Source: Leptospiraceae bacterium (GTDB lineage: Bacteria > Spirochaetota > Leptospiria > Leptospirales > Leptospiraceae). Taken from it: a DNA stretch of 64,000 bases. Made by a program: the position numbers and the translations under genes. This document shows positions 35,485-45,831 of the stretch, piece after piece. The notes under the pieces were generated by a model. It did no database searches. It was given only the letters and a program-made list of their open reading frames with translations, and had not been told where the DNA came from. How positions within the stretch are numbered: the stretch's first letter is position 1; each line of letters begins with the position of its first letter. The stretch lies in assembly GCA_947458405.1 (NCBI GenBank), contig CANGZW010000005.1:1-64000 (forward strand), given 5' to 3'.

Positions 35485-37317
35485 CTATTTAGTATCAACT
35501 TCTACTGGTAAAATTAATCTGGATGGATATTTTTTACCAAAAAAAATATCATAAACAGGAGGATCTCCTTTTAAAGGTTCAAAATATTCTATATCATAGC
35601 CCGCTATGGAGAGTATCAATGAACTTCCTTTAGGAATTGTATAAGAGATTGGCAATAGAATTAGTTTCAATTCAACTATTTTTCCAACTTCTATTTCTTT
35701 ATAATTATCTTTAAAAAAGTTTTCATAGTATTTATCATTTTTTGTTTTTTTATTTTGAGGATTAAGTAAATAATTTATTTTTCCTATTCCCTCTGTAATA
35801 TAATTTATTTTTCCTTCACTGGTAAATTCATCTAGGTACACAAATAAATCTCCCTCGGGTAATGAGCTCCTGAGAAAAATAATTAATTCAGGATTCCCAG
35901 AAATGTCTGAATTTTCTTGAAATGGAAGAGTTTTATAGGAAAAGGATTTAGTAATACTTTTCTTTCTATTATATCCTATTTTTCTATTCAAAGGATTTAA
36001 CATAGAATTCCATCTTGCTCCCTTTCCAGTTGAGTGAGTATTATCAGGACGTATTTCGTTCATGCTTTCATCCTGAATTGGTTTGTATAAAAATAATAAC
36101 TTTTCAGGATGTATATATAATTCTAAGTCTTTTTTTAATGGGGGCCAATGATTTGAACTTTTCCATTTATCATTACCTATTGTAAAATAATGAATAGATT
36201 CTTCTAAATTAATACCATTTTGAATCCCTTTGATATAAAAATCAAAAAATCTAAGTATTTCAAATTGAAAATCAAATAATGGTTTATAAGAATTTTTATA
36301 ATCTCCTATATAATTATGTCCTCCATGATCCCAAGGACCAAGCGTTAGTTTTACATTATAATTTGAATAGTATTTGAATTTACTGATAGCCGAACGAGAA
36401 TAGGATCCATCCCACCAACCCGAAAGTGCATACAGAGGAATTTTTGCCGTACTTTTTTTGTCTTTCTTATTTAATATAAAATTATGAATACTTAATTCTT
36501 GTAAGGATATTCCATATTCAGTAATTGTATCTCTGAATTTGATTTTTAGTGCATTTATATTAATATCCCAATTTTCTTTATGAGAATTTATTATTTTTAG
36601 TTTATAATCTTTATCTTGGGAATTTAAGCAACCCTTGATAAATAAATTGATCCATTTTCCAAAGTATTTACTGAGATTCAAACTATCCAAAGAGTCATTT
36701 ATTTTTGACCAATTTTTAGTAAACCATGAAAAGTGTATTCCACCTGGAAAACCAATATCTGAAAAAACATCAAAAACACTAAAGAAGGACACAACAGCTT
36801 TTATTGATTTATGATTACTTATTGAAAGAAATTCACCAGCTGTTCCGTCATACGAAATACCATATAATCCTATTTTACCATCACACCATTTTTGCCTTAA
36901 TATCCACTCTAAGACTTCTAATGCATCTCTTCTTTCTTCTTCGGACCATTCACTTTTTCTGTTTCCCAAAGATTCGCCAGAACCACGAACATCTATACTT
37001 ACAAATGCATAGCCATTAGATATAAATTTATTAATTAAATTTTCAGTATCTGTTTTCAAAAATAAGTTAAAAGGGAATCTAAAATATATATTTCTATAGT
37101 ATCTCGTTTGGTGAAAAATTACAGGAAAGGTTTCATTTTTATATAATTTTTCAGGAATATGATAAGTTAGTCCAATATCTACTCCATCTTGCATTTTTAA
37201 GAGAATAGATACTTTTTCGTCTAAACGCCGACCTTTCAGAGAAAACTTATCCCTTTTTATCCAGTGTGTGTCTCTTAGATGATTCAAATTATCTTTCCAA
37301 TTTATCCATAATTCCAT
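35485..37317 (-). CDS. CocE/NonD-family hydrolase (S15 peptidase-like)
   Basis: The 610-residue alpha/beta hydrolase is of the cocaine-esterase/X-Pro dipeptidase group. The nucleophile is S155 in LYGISYDGTAG. The preceding DVRGSGESLGN is typical; WWDGSYSR at about 300 is where the family's Asp region lies, and LGPWDHGGH at about 330 holds the His. The C-terminal jelly-roll domain (about 430-610) includes SLILSIAGYDIEYFEP. There is no signal peptide, so it is likely cytoplasmic; the substrate is unknown. It ends 14 bases from the biotin carboxylase gene on the other strand, and its upstream neighbour (24 bases) is the cyclase gene. Confidence 0.88.
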   Translation of the reverse strand: MELWINWKDNLNHLRDTHWIKRDKFSLKGRRLDEKVSILLKMQDGVDIGLTYHIPEKLYKNETFPVIFHQTRYYRNIYFRFPFNLFLKTDTENLINKFISNGYAFVSIDVRGSGESLGNRKSEWSEEERRDALEVLEWILRQKWCDGKIGLYGISYDGTAGEFLSISNHKSIKAVVSFFSVFDVFSDIGFPGGIHFSWFTKNWSKINDSLDSLNLSKYFGKWINLFIKGCLNSQDKDYKLKIINSHKENWDININALKIKFRDTITEYGISLQELSIHNFILNKKDKKSTAKIPLYALSGWWDGSYSRSAISKFKYYSNYNVKLTLGPWDHGGHNYIGDYKNSYKPLFDFQFEILRFFDFYIKGIQNGINLEESIHYFTIGNDKWKSSNHWPPLKKDLELYIHPEKLLFLYKPIQDESMNEIRPDNTHSTGKGARWNSMLNPLNRKIGYNRKKSITKSFSYKTLPFQENSDISGNPELIIFLRSSLPEGDLFVYLDEFTSEGKINYITEGIGKINYLLNPQNKKTKNDKYYENFFKDNYKEIEVGKIVELKLILLPISYTIPKGSSLILSIAGYDIEYFEPLKGDPPVYDIFFGKKYPSRLILPVEVDTK

Positions 37318-37340
37318 TTTTAAGAATGATTTATAATATC

Positions 37341-39533
37341 TTATTTATTTTGTAATTCTACAATTCCAACCCAATTGGGAGGTGCTCCATGTATTTTATA
37401 ATATTCTGATCTATTTAGATATAACTCAGCAGCTGTATCACTCGGGTCAGATTCTAATACTTTTTTGAAAAACTTAATTGAATTTTTAAAATCTGCCGCC
37501 CCAAAGAGTATCTGACCAAATTCAAAATTTTCTTTTGTTTTTAACTTTAAGTCTATATATTCATTTGTATTACCATTAAGGATTTCAATTATTGAGACAA
37601 TCTCCTTTTTACCTCTAACTTTTACGGTATCTAATATTCTAAATTCATAAGTATCATATTTTTCGAGTCTTTTATATGTTTGATCACTAATTAAAATAGA
37701 TGAATTGTAGTATTTGGTAAGACTTTCCAGTCTGGAAGCAAGATTTACCGCATCACTAATAACTGTACCATTCATTCTATTTTCTTCTCCAACTATTCCT
37801 AAAATAGATCTACCTGTGTTAATACCTATTCCTATTGAAATAGGTATTCGACCCTTATCCTTTCTAAATTGATTATAATTTTCTAGTTCTATCAACATAG
37901 CAATTGCGGCATCGATTGCGTCTTCCGGCTTTTCAGGGAAAAGAGCCATTATTGCATCACCAATATATTTATCTATAAAACCACTATTTTCCCTAATTTT
38001 AGGACCGATTCTTTTTAAAAAGCCATTTATAAATTCAAAATTATCTTGAGGAGCCATTGACTCGGATAGAGATGAGAAAGAACGTATATCACTAAACATA
38101 ATTGACATTACTTTTTCTGTATGATCTCCCAAATTAAAATTTGTAATACTCCCCTTATTTAAAATATTTAGAATTTCTTTTGGTACAAATTTTTGATATG
38201 CAGAATTTAATTCAGTAATTTGGAAATTTTTACTCTCCAATAAAGAATTTTGTGTTTCAAGAAGATTAGATTGTTCTAATGTACTTCTTGAGAGTTCCTC
38301 CACTTTATTATATGCAATAGAAAATCTCATTGAAATTGTAAATGCATAAGAAATCACAAAAAAAAGTGTTCCTACCGGTAAATACAAACCTGTATTTATA
38401 AATCTCATATCAACCAAAAGATCATTAATAGCCGTAGTACTTAATATAAAAAAACCAATTAGAAATAAGCTGGCTCCTATGCGTTTATTTATAATAGCTT
38501 TAATAATGGTATAAATAGAATTAGATAAAATTAAAATTATTATAATATAAGTAAAATTTATTAACATACCCAATGTATATACTGTTACAAATGGAACTAT
38601 AAAAATTAAAATAGATAATGCTATACTAATGACTATAAAAAAAGATTTCGGATATTCTATAAAAAAAGTTCTTTTGAGAAATAATGTAAAAAATAATAAA
38701 ATACAGTAAAGGAATCCAAAATTCAGCTTTATCCATTGTACCCAATTCATAAAGTGAATTTTATTATATATAAATCCACTCTCCCCAGTTAAAAGAATTC
38801 TTACTCCCATAGCTATACAAAAGAAACTAAAAAAAATAGTAGAGCTATCTCTCTTTCTGAAAAGATAAAATCCTATATGATAAAAACCTATAAATACCAA
38901 ACTCCCAAATATTACAAGATCCTGTGCTATTGAATTTTCTTTTTCATCCCTAATTTTATCATAAGATCCAAATATTATAGTAGATGTAATACCACCCCTA
39001 TAAGAAGCATAGTTAGATACTTGTAAAAGTATACGAACTTCTCCAATTTTATTTTGTTTAAATCGAATGATATCTGGCTTTAAATCCTGCTCTTCATCTC
39101 CGGAACTTTCAGAATATCTGCCTACTTCCCTTATAAGTAATTCATTAATATATAATTTATAAGCTGAATTAATATATAGAATTTTAAGAGCTAATTCTTC
39201 TTCCTTTTTAGGAACTTTTATTATTAATTCATATGTTCCAAACCCCTTACCAATTCCAGTTAGTTGATTCCATGGAGAAGGTTGTTTGGATAAAATTGGG
39301 TTCAATTCTAAAAGCTCTGTATCCGGGTTTACAGTTTTTTTCCAATAGAACTTCCACTCTCCCGATAACTTAATAGGTTCCTTATTGCTTAGTTCTACTT
39401 CCCTTAGGTCTAAAATTCCATTTTTGGCTATAGGCTGAATACTCAAAAAATTATTTATATTACAATTTAAAATAGTTATAAGAGTTCCAAATACATATGG
39501 AAGTCTTTGAAAATAAAAATGATAGTAATTCAT
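37341..39533 (-). CDS. 7TM-DISM receptor with adenylate/guanylate cyclase domain
   Basis: This 730-residue membrane receptor is built in three parts. An extracytoplasmic jelly-roll 7TMR-DISMED-like domain (about 40-190) contains SGEWKFYW, KGFGTYELIIKVP and INSAYKLYINELL. A bundle of about seven membrane helices (about 205-400) follows. A coiled coil (about 405-445) then leads to a class III cyclase domain (about 465-640) with the metal aspartates of MFSDIRSFS and YIGDAIMALFP and the core GTVISDAVNLASRLE. A short TPR-like tail (FGAADFKNSIKFFKKVLESD) ends it. It probably makes cAMP in response to an outside ligand. About 274 bases upstream hold its promoter and that of yebC, in AT-rich sequence. 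Confidence 0.9.
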   Translation of the reverse strand: MNYYHFYFQRLPYVFGTLITILNCNINNFLSIQPIAKNGILDLREVELSNKEPIKLSGEWKFYWKKTVNPDTELLELNPILSKQPSPWNQLTGIGKGFGTYELIIKVPKKEEELALKILYINSAYKLYINELLIREVGRYSESSGDEEQDLKPDIIRFKQNKIGEVRILLQVSNYASYRGGITSTIIFGSYDKIRDEKENSIAQDLVIFGSLVFIGFYHIGFYLFRKRDSSTIFFSFFCIAMGVRILLTGESGFIYNKIHFMNWVQWIKLNFGFLYCILLFFTLFLKRTFFIEYPKSFFIVISIALSILIFIVPFVTVYTLGMLINFTYIIIILILSNSIYTIIKAIINKRIGASLFLIGFFILSTTAINDLLVDMRFINTGLYLPVGTLFFVISYAFTISMRFSIAYNKVEELSRSTLEQSNLLETQNSLLESKNFQITELNSAYQKFVPKEILNILNKGSITNFNLGDHTEKVMSIMFSDIRSFSSLSESMAPQDNFEFINGFLKRIGPKIRENSGFIDKYIGDAIMALFPEKPEDAIDAAIAMLIELENYNQFRKDKGRIPISIGIGINTGRSILGIVGEENRMNGTVISDAVNLASRLESLTKYYNSSILISDQTYKRLEKYDTYEFRILDTVKVRGKKEIVSIIEILNGNTNEYIDLKLKTKENFEFGQILFGAADFKNSIKFFKKVLESDPSDTAAELYLNRSEYYKIHGAPPNWVGIVELQNK

Positions 39534-39807
39534 ATTTTTTGTAACTATGCAAAGAGAGAAACTTTTTGTTTCCTTTTTTACTATTGGGAGAATGTAATGA
39601 AAAGTGAAAATTTACTTTTATTTTATGTATACAGAAAAGATAGAAATCGCCAAAAAATTTCTCTGATTTACAACTTTCTCTAGAATCTTTTTAACTGTAT
39701 AGATACAAATTAGGCATGAAATCTTTCTCGGTTACTGAAAAAATATTCGAATTTTTCCCTGTAATGGTTTCAATTGACAAAGACTCAGAAACTAAAGGAG
39801 ATATCCT

Positions 39808-40551
39808 ATGTCAGGTCATTCGAAATGGGCAACGATTCGAAGAAAAAAAGAAGCTATTGATGCTAAGCGCGGTGCAATTTTTACAAGAGTAGCAAAAGAA
39901 TTAACAGTGGCGACAAGAATGGGTGGTTCTGATGCTGAATCCAATCCCAGGCTTCGTTTAGCGATTTTAAAGGCAAAGTCCTGCAATATGCCTAAGGACA
40001 ATATCGAAAGAGCCATTAAAAAAGGGGCTGGAGAGTTAGAGGGCGTAATTTATGAAGAATGCCTATATGAATGCTATGCACCGGGGGGAGTTGCAATTAT
40101 GGTTCAGGTTGTTACCGATAAAAAATCTCGAACAACCCCAGAAATAAAAAATATTTTGACCAAAGGGAATGGAACTCTCGGAAATCCTGGATCAGTTAGC
40201 AGGCTCTTTGACAAAAAAGGATTAATTTCGTTAAAAAGTGATATAATAACAGAAGATGATCTAATCGAACTAGCAGGTGGTGCTGGCGCTGAAGATGTAG
40301 TCTTAGAAGAAGATATGTTTTTAGTCACTACTACACCAGAAGAATATGAAAATGTCCTAACTGCAATTAGCAATAAGGGAATACAGGTAACGGAATCCGG
40401 TATAAAATATATACCCACAGTAAAGGCAGAAGTTAACGACCAGGGAAATGCTGAAAAAGTAATTAAGATTCTTGATTTATTGGAATCACATGATGATGTC
40501 CAAAGTGTAAATTCAAATTTTGAACCATCACCCGATCTGGAGTTAGGATAA
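39808..40551 (+). CDS. YebC/PmpR-family protein
   Basis: This 247-residue product carries the full family signature: [20 protein letters not shown] at the start, [20 protein letters not shown] at about 49-68 and [12 protein letters not shown] at about 92-103. Members bind DNA and regulate genes, or assist translation of polyproline-rich nascent chains (the role is debated). The ribosome site AAAGGAGATATCCT is excellent. It starts a plus-strand group with homoserine dehydrogenase (0-base gap), the small 106-residue protein and the STAS protein. No oddity was noticed in the sequence. Confidence 0.95.
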   Translation: MSGHSKWATIRRKKEAIDAKRGAIFTRVAKELTVATRMGGSDAESNPRLRLAILKAKSCNMPKDNIERAIKKGAGELEGVIYEECLYECYAPGGVAIMVQVVTDKKSRTTPEIKNILTKGNGTLGNPGSVSRLFDKKGLISLKSDIITEDDLIELAGGAGAEDVVLEEDMFLVTTTPEEYENVLTAISNKGIQVTESGIKYIPTVKAEVNDQGNAEKVIKILDLLESHDDVQSVNSNFEPSPDLELG

Positions 40552-41832
40552 ATGAAACATGTAAGGATAGGTATAATCGGAGCAGGAACTGTTGGAACAG
40601 GACTTATCCAAATAATTAAAGAAAAAGCAACTACCGTACTACATAGATCCGGAATAAATATTAATATAACTAAAATTTGCGATACATCTCCCAATATTAA
40701 AGAAAGATTTCAAGATTACAATATAACTTCTAATTACAAGGAAATTACTGAAGATAAAGAAATCGATTTAGTAGTAGAGTTAGTCGGAGGAACTGGAATA
40801 GCCTACACCATTGTAAAAAGTGCTCTCGAAAATAGTAAGACAGTAGTTACTGCCAATAAGGCTCTTTTATCTGAAAAAGGTGCTGAACTTTTTGATTTAG
40901 CCAAAAAAAATAACGTAGAAATTGGATACGAGGCATCTGTTGGGGGAACAATCCCTGTAATACGATCAATTAAGACAGGTCTTATAGCAAATGATTTTAA
41001 AGGTATTTATGGAATTTTAAATGGAACAACAAATTTTATCCTCACCAAAATGGAAGAAGAAGATCTAGATTATCTAACTGCATTACGAATAGCCCAAGAA
41101 TTAGGATTTGCAGAAAAAGATCCAACTTTTGATGTCGAAGGGATAGATACTGCTCATAAAGTTTCCTTACTAGCAGGTATTGCATTTGGAAGAAAAATTG
41201 ATATCAAAAGTATGTATGTCGAAGGGATATCAAATATTTCTAAATCTGAAATTATCACAGCCAAGAATTTAGGATACAGAATTAAACTATTGGGTATATG
41301 TAAAAATAATAATGGAAAGATTGAAGCTCAAGTGCAACCAACCATGGTACCCTTAGAACATTCTTTAGCCAGTGTTCGAAATGAGATGAATGCAATATTT
41401 CTAGATACAGACTTTTCTGGACCTCTCATGTTTTCTGGAAAAGGTGCAGGCTCACTTCCAACAGCAAGTGCTGTATTGTCTGACATTGTATTTTATGGTA
41501 GTAGAATTGGAAATGTAACTGAATTTTCTGAAAATAACATATTTCCTGAAGCCAATTTAACTCCACACGGCCAAGAAATGGGAAGGTACTACATTCGATT
41601 TAATACATTGGACAGACCGGGAGTTTTAGCAGAAATATCACATTTACTTGGAAAAAACGGTGTATCTATTTCTACCGTCAGACAGGATGAATCACCAAAA
41701 GAGCCTGTGGAAGTTATAATAATAACTCATAGATGCAAAGAAAGTTTTGTGAGAGAAGCGATCAAAGAAATTGATTCGTTACCTATCATAAAATCAAAGT
41801 CAGTTATTGTAAGACTAGAAGAACTTGGGTGA
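40552..41832 (+). CDS. hom: homoserine dehydrogenase
   Basis: The enzyme (426 residues) reduces aspartate semialdehyde to homoserine in threonine and methionine synthesis. The NAD motif GIIGAGTVGTGL is at 7-18. The catalytic segment includes TANKALLSEKG, EASVGGTIPVI and LNGTTNFILTKM, with the core GFAEKDPTFDVEGIDTAHKV at about 186-205 (lysine and aspartate catalytic residues). A C-terminal ACT domain (about 345-420), YYIRFNTLDRPGVLAEISH, would allow feedback by threonine. It starts at the base after yebC. The next small gene overlaps its end by 8 bases. Confidence 0.95.
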   Translation: MKHVRIGIIGAGTVGTGLIQIIKEKATTVLHRSGININITKICDTSPNIKERFQDYNITSNYKEITEDKEIDLVVELVGGTGIAYTIVKSALENSKTVVTANKALLSEKGAELFDLAKKNNVEIGYEASVGGTIPVIRSIKTGLIANDFKGIYGILNGTTNFILTKMEEEDLDYLTALRIAQELGFAEKDPTFDVEGIDTAHKVSLLAGIAFGRKIDIKSMYVEGISNISKSEIITAKNLGYRIKLLGICKNNNGKIEAQVQPTMVPLEHSLASVRNEMNAIFLDTDFSGPLMFSGKGAGSLPTASAVLSDIVFYGSRIGNVTEFSENNIFPEANLTPHGQEMGRYYIRFNTLDRPGVLAEISHLLGKNGVSISTVRQDESPKEPVEVIIITHRCKESFVREAIKEIDSLPIIKSKSVIVRLEELG

Positions 41833-42145
41833 TAGAGTTACAATATCCCGACATACTTTACAGGATAAATCTTCGCATTTAGATGTTTTTTTTGAAAATT
41901 CGACTGACTCACTCACTACTTATGAGATTTTCACTCCCAAAAGTATCTTATTATTCAGTGAAATACTAATTTGTAATAAAAAACACGATCATAGAAAAAT
42001 TTATTTGGATTATGAAGGAGAAATCAGCAATAATAGAGGATCAATCGAAGTCGTATGGAAGGGTATTTATAGAAATAAAAAAAGTATTGGTCAAAATAAA
42101 ATATCAATTTTTATATTGGATGAAACCCTTTTTATTGTCGAATAA
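41825..42145 (+). CDS. small beta-rich protein, function unknown
   Basis: The 106-residue product from a TTG start overlaps the end of hom by 8 bases. It is beta-rich with no signal peptide: ISRHTLQDKSSHLDVFFENS, then strands ending FILDETLFIVE. The tight overlap with hom and 13-base distance to the STAS gene support a real gene in the same transcript. No family was recognised. A TTG start in an overlap is common where translation is coupled to the upstream gene. Confidence 0.6.
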   Translation: MGDRVTISRHTLQDKSSHLDVFFENSTDSLTTYEIFTPKSILLFSEILICNKKHDHRKIYLDYEGEISNNRGSIEVVWKGIYRNKKSIGQNKISIFILDETLFIVE

Positions 42146-42158
42146 ATAAGAAAAGAAA

Positions 42159-42530
42159 ATGGCAACAATTACTTACGATTCATTAATCATAGATTACGAA
42201 ATCAAAGAAATCAATAATTCTAAAGTAGAAGTATTGATTTTTGAAGGACGGATTGGTAATCAAAATTCCTACCAAGTAAGTGAAGACTTGTACAATCAAT
42301 TAGATCATTCTATACCCAATATACTGGTTGGTTTAAAAAAACTTGAATATATCAATAGTCAGGGTCTTGCATTTCTACTTTCACTTATCAAAAGAGTAGA
42401 AGAACACAAGGGTGCCTTTGTCATCGGTGGGGTTAATCAATTGATTGAGACTATCATACAATTAGTCGAAGTATCTGATCAGGTTGTTATTTTTCCTTCT
42501 ATGGAAGATGCTCTTTCTAATTGGAAATAG
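42159..42530 (+). CDS. STAS-domain anti-sigma-factor antagonist
   Basis: This 123-residue protein is a single STAS domain. The switch region is [20 protein letters not shown], where S67 is the likely phosphorylation site. The preceding beta-strand [20 protein letters not shown] and the final DALSNW fit the family. Partner-switching needs an anti-sigma kinase and a phosphatase; the GHKL-like proteins of this window (5657-6499 and 51543-53018) are possible kinases, but this is inference. Its last 52 bases overlap the end of hflX on the other strand, an unusually long convergent overlap. Confidence 0.88.
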   Translation: MATITYDSLIIDYEIKEINNSKVEVLIFEGRIGNQNSYQVSEDLYNQLDHSIPNILVGLKKLEYINSQGLAFLLSLIKRVEEHKGAFVIGGVNQLIETIIQLVEVSDQVVIFPSMEDALSNWK

Positions 42531-44059
42531 TTCCATTTATCTTTCACATTAAATTCAATCTCCTGAAGCAATGCGTCAAATCCACTCTTATTTAATGATG
42601 AAATACTAATCCCATCATCGGGTAAATGGAAGTCATCTGGCAATGCATCAATCTTATTATATACCATAATCCTATTTAAGGTGATCAAATCTAATTCAGA
42701 TAATATTTTTTCAACTGCCATTATTTGTTCCTGATAGTTTGGATTAGAAATATCCACAATATGCAATAATAAATCCGCATCGCCCAACTCTTCGAGGGTA
42801 GCCTTAAATGCATTTGTAAGATCAGGCGGAAGATCATGAATAAATCCAACTGTATCACTTAATATAATTTCTCTTTCTTCAGGAAATCGAACTCTTCTTG
42901 TCACAGGATCTAAGGTTGCAAATAATTTATCTTCGGCTATCACATTTGAGTTTGTAAGTGCATTGAGTAAGGTTGATTTTCCAGCATTTGTATAACCAAC
43001 AATAGCTACCACAGGAACATCATTTCTATTTCTTTGCTTTCGATTTAGCTCTCGTCGTCTCTTTAGATCGGTAAGCTCTTTTTCAAGTCGGGTAATTTTT
43101 TCTTCTACTCTTCTTTTTCCTATTTCCAGCTTAGTTTCACCGGGTCCCCTGCCCCCAATTCCACTTATCCCCCCTGTAAGACGGGACATATTATCATCTA
43201 ATTCGGAAAGTCTTCCTTTGAGATATTTCAATTGAGCAAGCTCTACCTGTAATTTTCCATCCCGACTCTTTGCATTCCTAGCAAATATATCGAGTATTAA
43301 TTGAGTTCTATCTATTACTTTGAGATCACAAAAGTCAGATATTTTTTTTGCCTGAGAAGGAGTCAATTCTAGATCAAATATTAGGAGTTCAACATCTTTC
43401 TGTACTGCTTTTAGTAGAATGTCTTTGAGTTTTCCCTGACCCATTACAGTAGCAGGATCGAGGGAATGTCTGCGTTGAGAAAATGTTTCCACAACACTTA
43501 TACCAGCTGTCTTACATAATTCTGCTAACTCAGAGAGAGAATGTTCTATGGGTCTTTTTAATTTTTGGTTTGGGTAAACTCCCAAGATAAATGCCCTATT
43601 TATTTTACTGGCATCTTTTATATTTGTAAAATTTTTATTGAGCCTATTTTCAAGTTCTTCCACTTCTGAAAGAAATCCATTATTAATTTGTCCCGGATAA
43701 ATTTTTTGTAGTACAGTCCAACTTTGATCTGCTTCCCTATCAACATTTATATGTGCTGAATAAAAATATTTTGGAATACCATCTATATCTGGCACTATTG
43801 CTGTGATATAGTCTAATCTAAGTAGTACTAAGTCTGTTAAATCTTCGTCAGAAAGAGGTTCCTCAAATAGATGAGTGTGAACCAATCTAATACCCCTCAG
43901 TCGTGTTTTTGTATTTCTGGTTCTATCTAGTTCAGGTATCACAATTGATTTATTATCCCCAACTATGACATGAGTACAATAACCCGATCTGTCTATTAAT
44001 AGGCCAATTTGCCTTTTTATCTCTAAGGAAATTTCAGATAATATTCTTGCAATATCCAT
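42479..44059 (-). CDS. hflX: GTPase HflX
   Basis: The ribosome-associated GTPase splits or rescues stalled 70S ribosomes. The HflX N-domain runs to about 335, with [20 protein letters not shown] (304-323) and a coiled-coil linker. G1 is GYTNAGKST (355-363), G2 is [12 protein letters not shown]3 is [12 protein letters not shown] and G4 is YNKID. With the ATG used here the product has 526 residues. Upstream codons in the same frame encode the conserved HflX start [13 protein letters not shown] and [10 protein letters not shown], so the real start is probably farther up. There is no ATG, GTG or TTG there; the ATA at 44161-44159 has GAGG eight bases before it and would give 560 residues. Confidence 0.95.
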   Translation of the reverse strand: MDIARILSEISLEIKRQIGLLIDRSGYCTHVIVGDNKSIVIPELDRTRNTKTRLRGIRLVHTHLFEEPLSDEDLTDLVLLRLDYITAIVPDIDGIPKYFYSAHINVDREADQSWTVLQKIYPGQINNGFLSEVEELENRLNKNFTNIKDASKINRAFILGVYPNQKLKRPIEHSLSELAELCKTAGISVVETFSQRRHSLDPATVMGQGKLKDILLKAVQKDVELLIFDLELTPSQAKKISDFCDLKVIDRTQLILDIFARNAKSRDGKLQVELAQLKYLKGRLSELDDNMSRLTGGISGIGGRGPGETKLEIGKRRVEEKITRLEKELTDLKRRRELNRKQRNRNDVPVVAIVGYTNAGKSTLLNALTNSNVIAEDKLFATLDPVTRRVRFPEEREIILSDTVGFIHDLPPDLTNAFKATLEELGDADLLLHIVDISNPNYQEQIMAVEKILSELDLITLNRIMVYNKIDALPDDFHLPDDGISISSLNKSGFDALLQEIEFNVKDKWNYFQLERASSIEGKITT

Positions 44060-44158
44060 AGAAATTACAAGATCATCCCTTACCCTTCTCTCTCCTAAGG
44101 CTTTGAGTCTTTTGAGCTGGTTGGGTTTTAAACCGGTTATGTCGCCTGAAATCTTTTT

Positions 44159-44173
44159 TATTTTTCTATCCTC
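44159..44173 (-). promoter_or_regulatory. candidate AUA start with ribosome site for hflX
   Basis: Read on the minus strand, GAGG (44173-44170) is followed after 8 bases by an in-frame ATA (44161-44159). From there the codons run [16 protein letters not shown] into the conserved HflX N-terminus. An in-frame ATT at 44152 is the other option. No standard start codon is available in the extension. Confidence 0.45.
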
Positions 44174-44297
44174 ACATAATAAATTACGGAAAGTATAACT
44201 CTTAAATATGTTTGTTTTTTAAATCTTTAAACTAAATTTTGTCTGAAAGTAAAAATATTAACCTATATTTTCCGATACTTAATTCTAAGGAATCTTT

Positions 44298-45797
44298 ATG
44301 CGTACTAGCTCTAAGAAATTTTTAATATTAATATTGTTTGGTTGGTCTCAATTCCTGCTTTATTCACAGGGTTCTAGCCCGGAAAATGAACTTCTAAAGC
44401 ACAAAAGACCCCCTCTTCCTAAAAATACAGGCTTTCTAGAATCGGTTTTGAGTATTAACCCTGAAGAAAAAGAGGAGAAAGAAAATCAACCCACCAATGC
44501 TTTTATAACTCATACCCGCAAAAAAAAGATAAAAAAAAGAGAAATTACCCCTACTCCAGAACTTTCTTCCTCTAATTCAGAAAATCCAATTAATTCTGAG
44601 CTGGAATCCGAGAAAAAAAAATATCTCACCAAACAGGGCATTAGTTTGGTTCAAAGTCTGGAGAGAAGCAAAACTGGTGCAGTTAAAATTTCTAAAATAT
44701 TATTAACTCACTCCATACCCGATGTGAGAGAAGAAGCGGCAAGAGCTCTGGGTAGAATGAAAAAAGGAAGCCCCGCTCTACAAAAAGCTATCTATCATGA
44801 CAGCTTTAACGTAAAACGACAGGCTTTTATTGCTTTAGAAAAAATAGGCGGAAAAGATGTCTTTAACTACTTTGTAGCGGGAATTAAATCAACCGATCCC
44901 GATATACGATTGGCTTCCTTTAAAGGTCTAGGAAAATCCTACAATCCCTATGCGAGAGAACTCTTAATTCGTTATGGAATTGGCTCGAGTGATACTAATA
45001 TTATTGCAGTCTCATTGGCTGGATTGGGAAATTTTTCCAAACAGGAAGACCTTTCAATTTTTAAGAAATATATTCCTTCTGAAATTGTTGACCTACAAAT
45101 TGGAACGATCAAAGCACTAGGAAATTCAAAAGCTCAGGGAACACTCGAACTTCTTACTCAGGCTTTAAATGAAAATAATAATTTATTACCAGAAGTTATT
45201 TATTCAATTAGTCAAAAAAATAATCTTCATTCCACACTACTATTATTAAAAATAATGCAGACCACTGACAATGAAAGCTATCGTTTAATGATTCAGAAGG
45301 AATTAAATAATAGAAATGCTTATGGAAAGTATGCAATTGTAAAAACACCTTCTGCAAGTTTAAGATCTGAGCCCAAGACAACTTCGACAAGAGTAGCTGT
45401 ATTAATAGAAGGGGATATTGCTAGAGTAAAAAATACTACTGAAAAAATATTCAAAGCAAAAATGAATAATGAAATGCTTGAAGATAGATATTATTTATTA
45501 GAAGCAATCAATAATAAAGAATCATACACTAATCCAATTATGCAGGGATGGGCATTTGGCCAAAAACTAAGTTTTATTACTATAAATAAACCTAGCATCT
45601 ATACCAAAATGAAGAAAGGTTTCATAAACTCATTTAATTTAGATGAGGAAACTGAAGATGAAAAATCACTTCCACCCTTCACAACACTTGATAAGAAAAA
45701 AGGAAAATCCAGCTCTGATGATGAAAAAGTTGTAAATGAAAAGAAAAAAAGTACTAATACCAATCCAGAATTTGATGATGAGGACGAAGAAAAGTAA
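44298..45797 (+). CDS. secreted HEAT-repeat protein with SH3-like domain
   Basis: A signal peptide (about 1-23, ending LLYSQGSS) is followed by a lysine-rich, low-complexity linker to about 110. HEAT/PBS-lyase-like repeats run from about 115 to 330, for example DVREEAARALGRMKKGSPAL, NVKRQAFIALEKIGGKDV and DIRLASFKGLGKSYNP. An SH3-like stretch (about 350-440) has TPSASLRSEPKTTSTRVAVL and YYLLEAINN. The tail is acidic and lysine-rich (ending DDEDEEK). HEAT solenoids bind other proteins; as a secreted protein it would act in the periplasm or on the outer membrane. The specific role is not known. It is transcribed alone. Confidence 0.75.
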   Translation: MRTSSKKFLILILFGWSQFLLYSQGSSPENELLKHKRPPLPKNTGFLESVLSINPEEKEEKENQPTNAFITHTRKKKIKKREITPTPELSSSNSENPINSELESEKKKYLTKQGISLVQSLERSKTGAVKISKILLTHSIPDVREEAARALGRMKKGSPALQKAIYHDSFNVKRQAFIALEKIGGKDVFNYFVAGIKSTDPDIRLASFKGLGKSYNPYARELLIRYGIGSSDTNIIAVSLAGLGNFSKQEDLSIFKKYIPSEIVDLQIGTIKALGNSKAQGTLELLTQALNENNNLLPEVIYSISQKNNLHSTLLLLKIMQTTDNESYRLMIQKELNNRNAYGKYAIVKTPSASLRSEPKTTSTRVAVLIEGDIARVKNTTEKIFKAKMNNEMLEDRYYLLEAINNKESYTNPIMQGWAFGQKLSFITINKPSIYTKMKKGFINSFNLDEETEDEKSLPPFTTLDKKKGKSSSDDEKVVNEKKKSTNTNPEFDDEDEEK

Positions 45798-45831
45798 GAA
45801 ATTTTTACTTTAACCCACAGTAAATACTTCA

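Noticed and set aside
39717-39890. Short plus-strand ORF (MKSFSVTEKIF...) running into yebC
   Set aside because: It reads across the yebC start in another frame, ends within yebC and has no ribosome site; most likely leader sequence.
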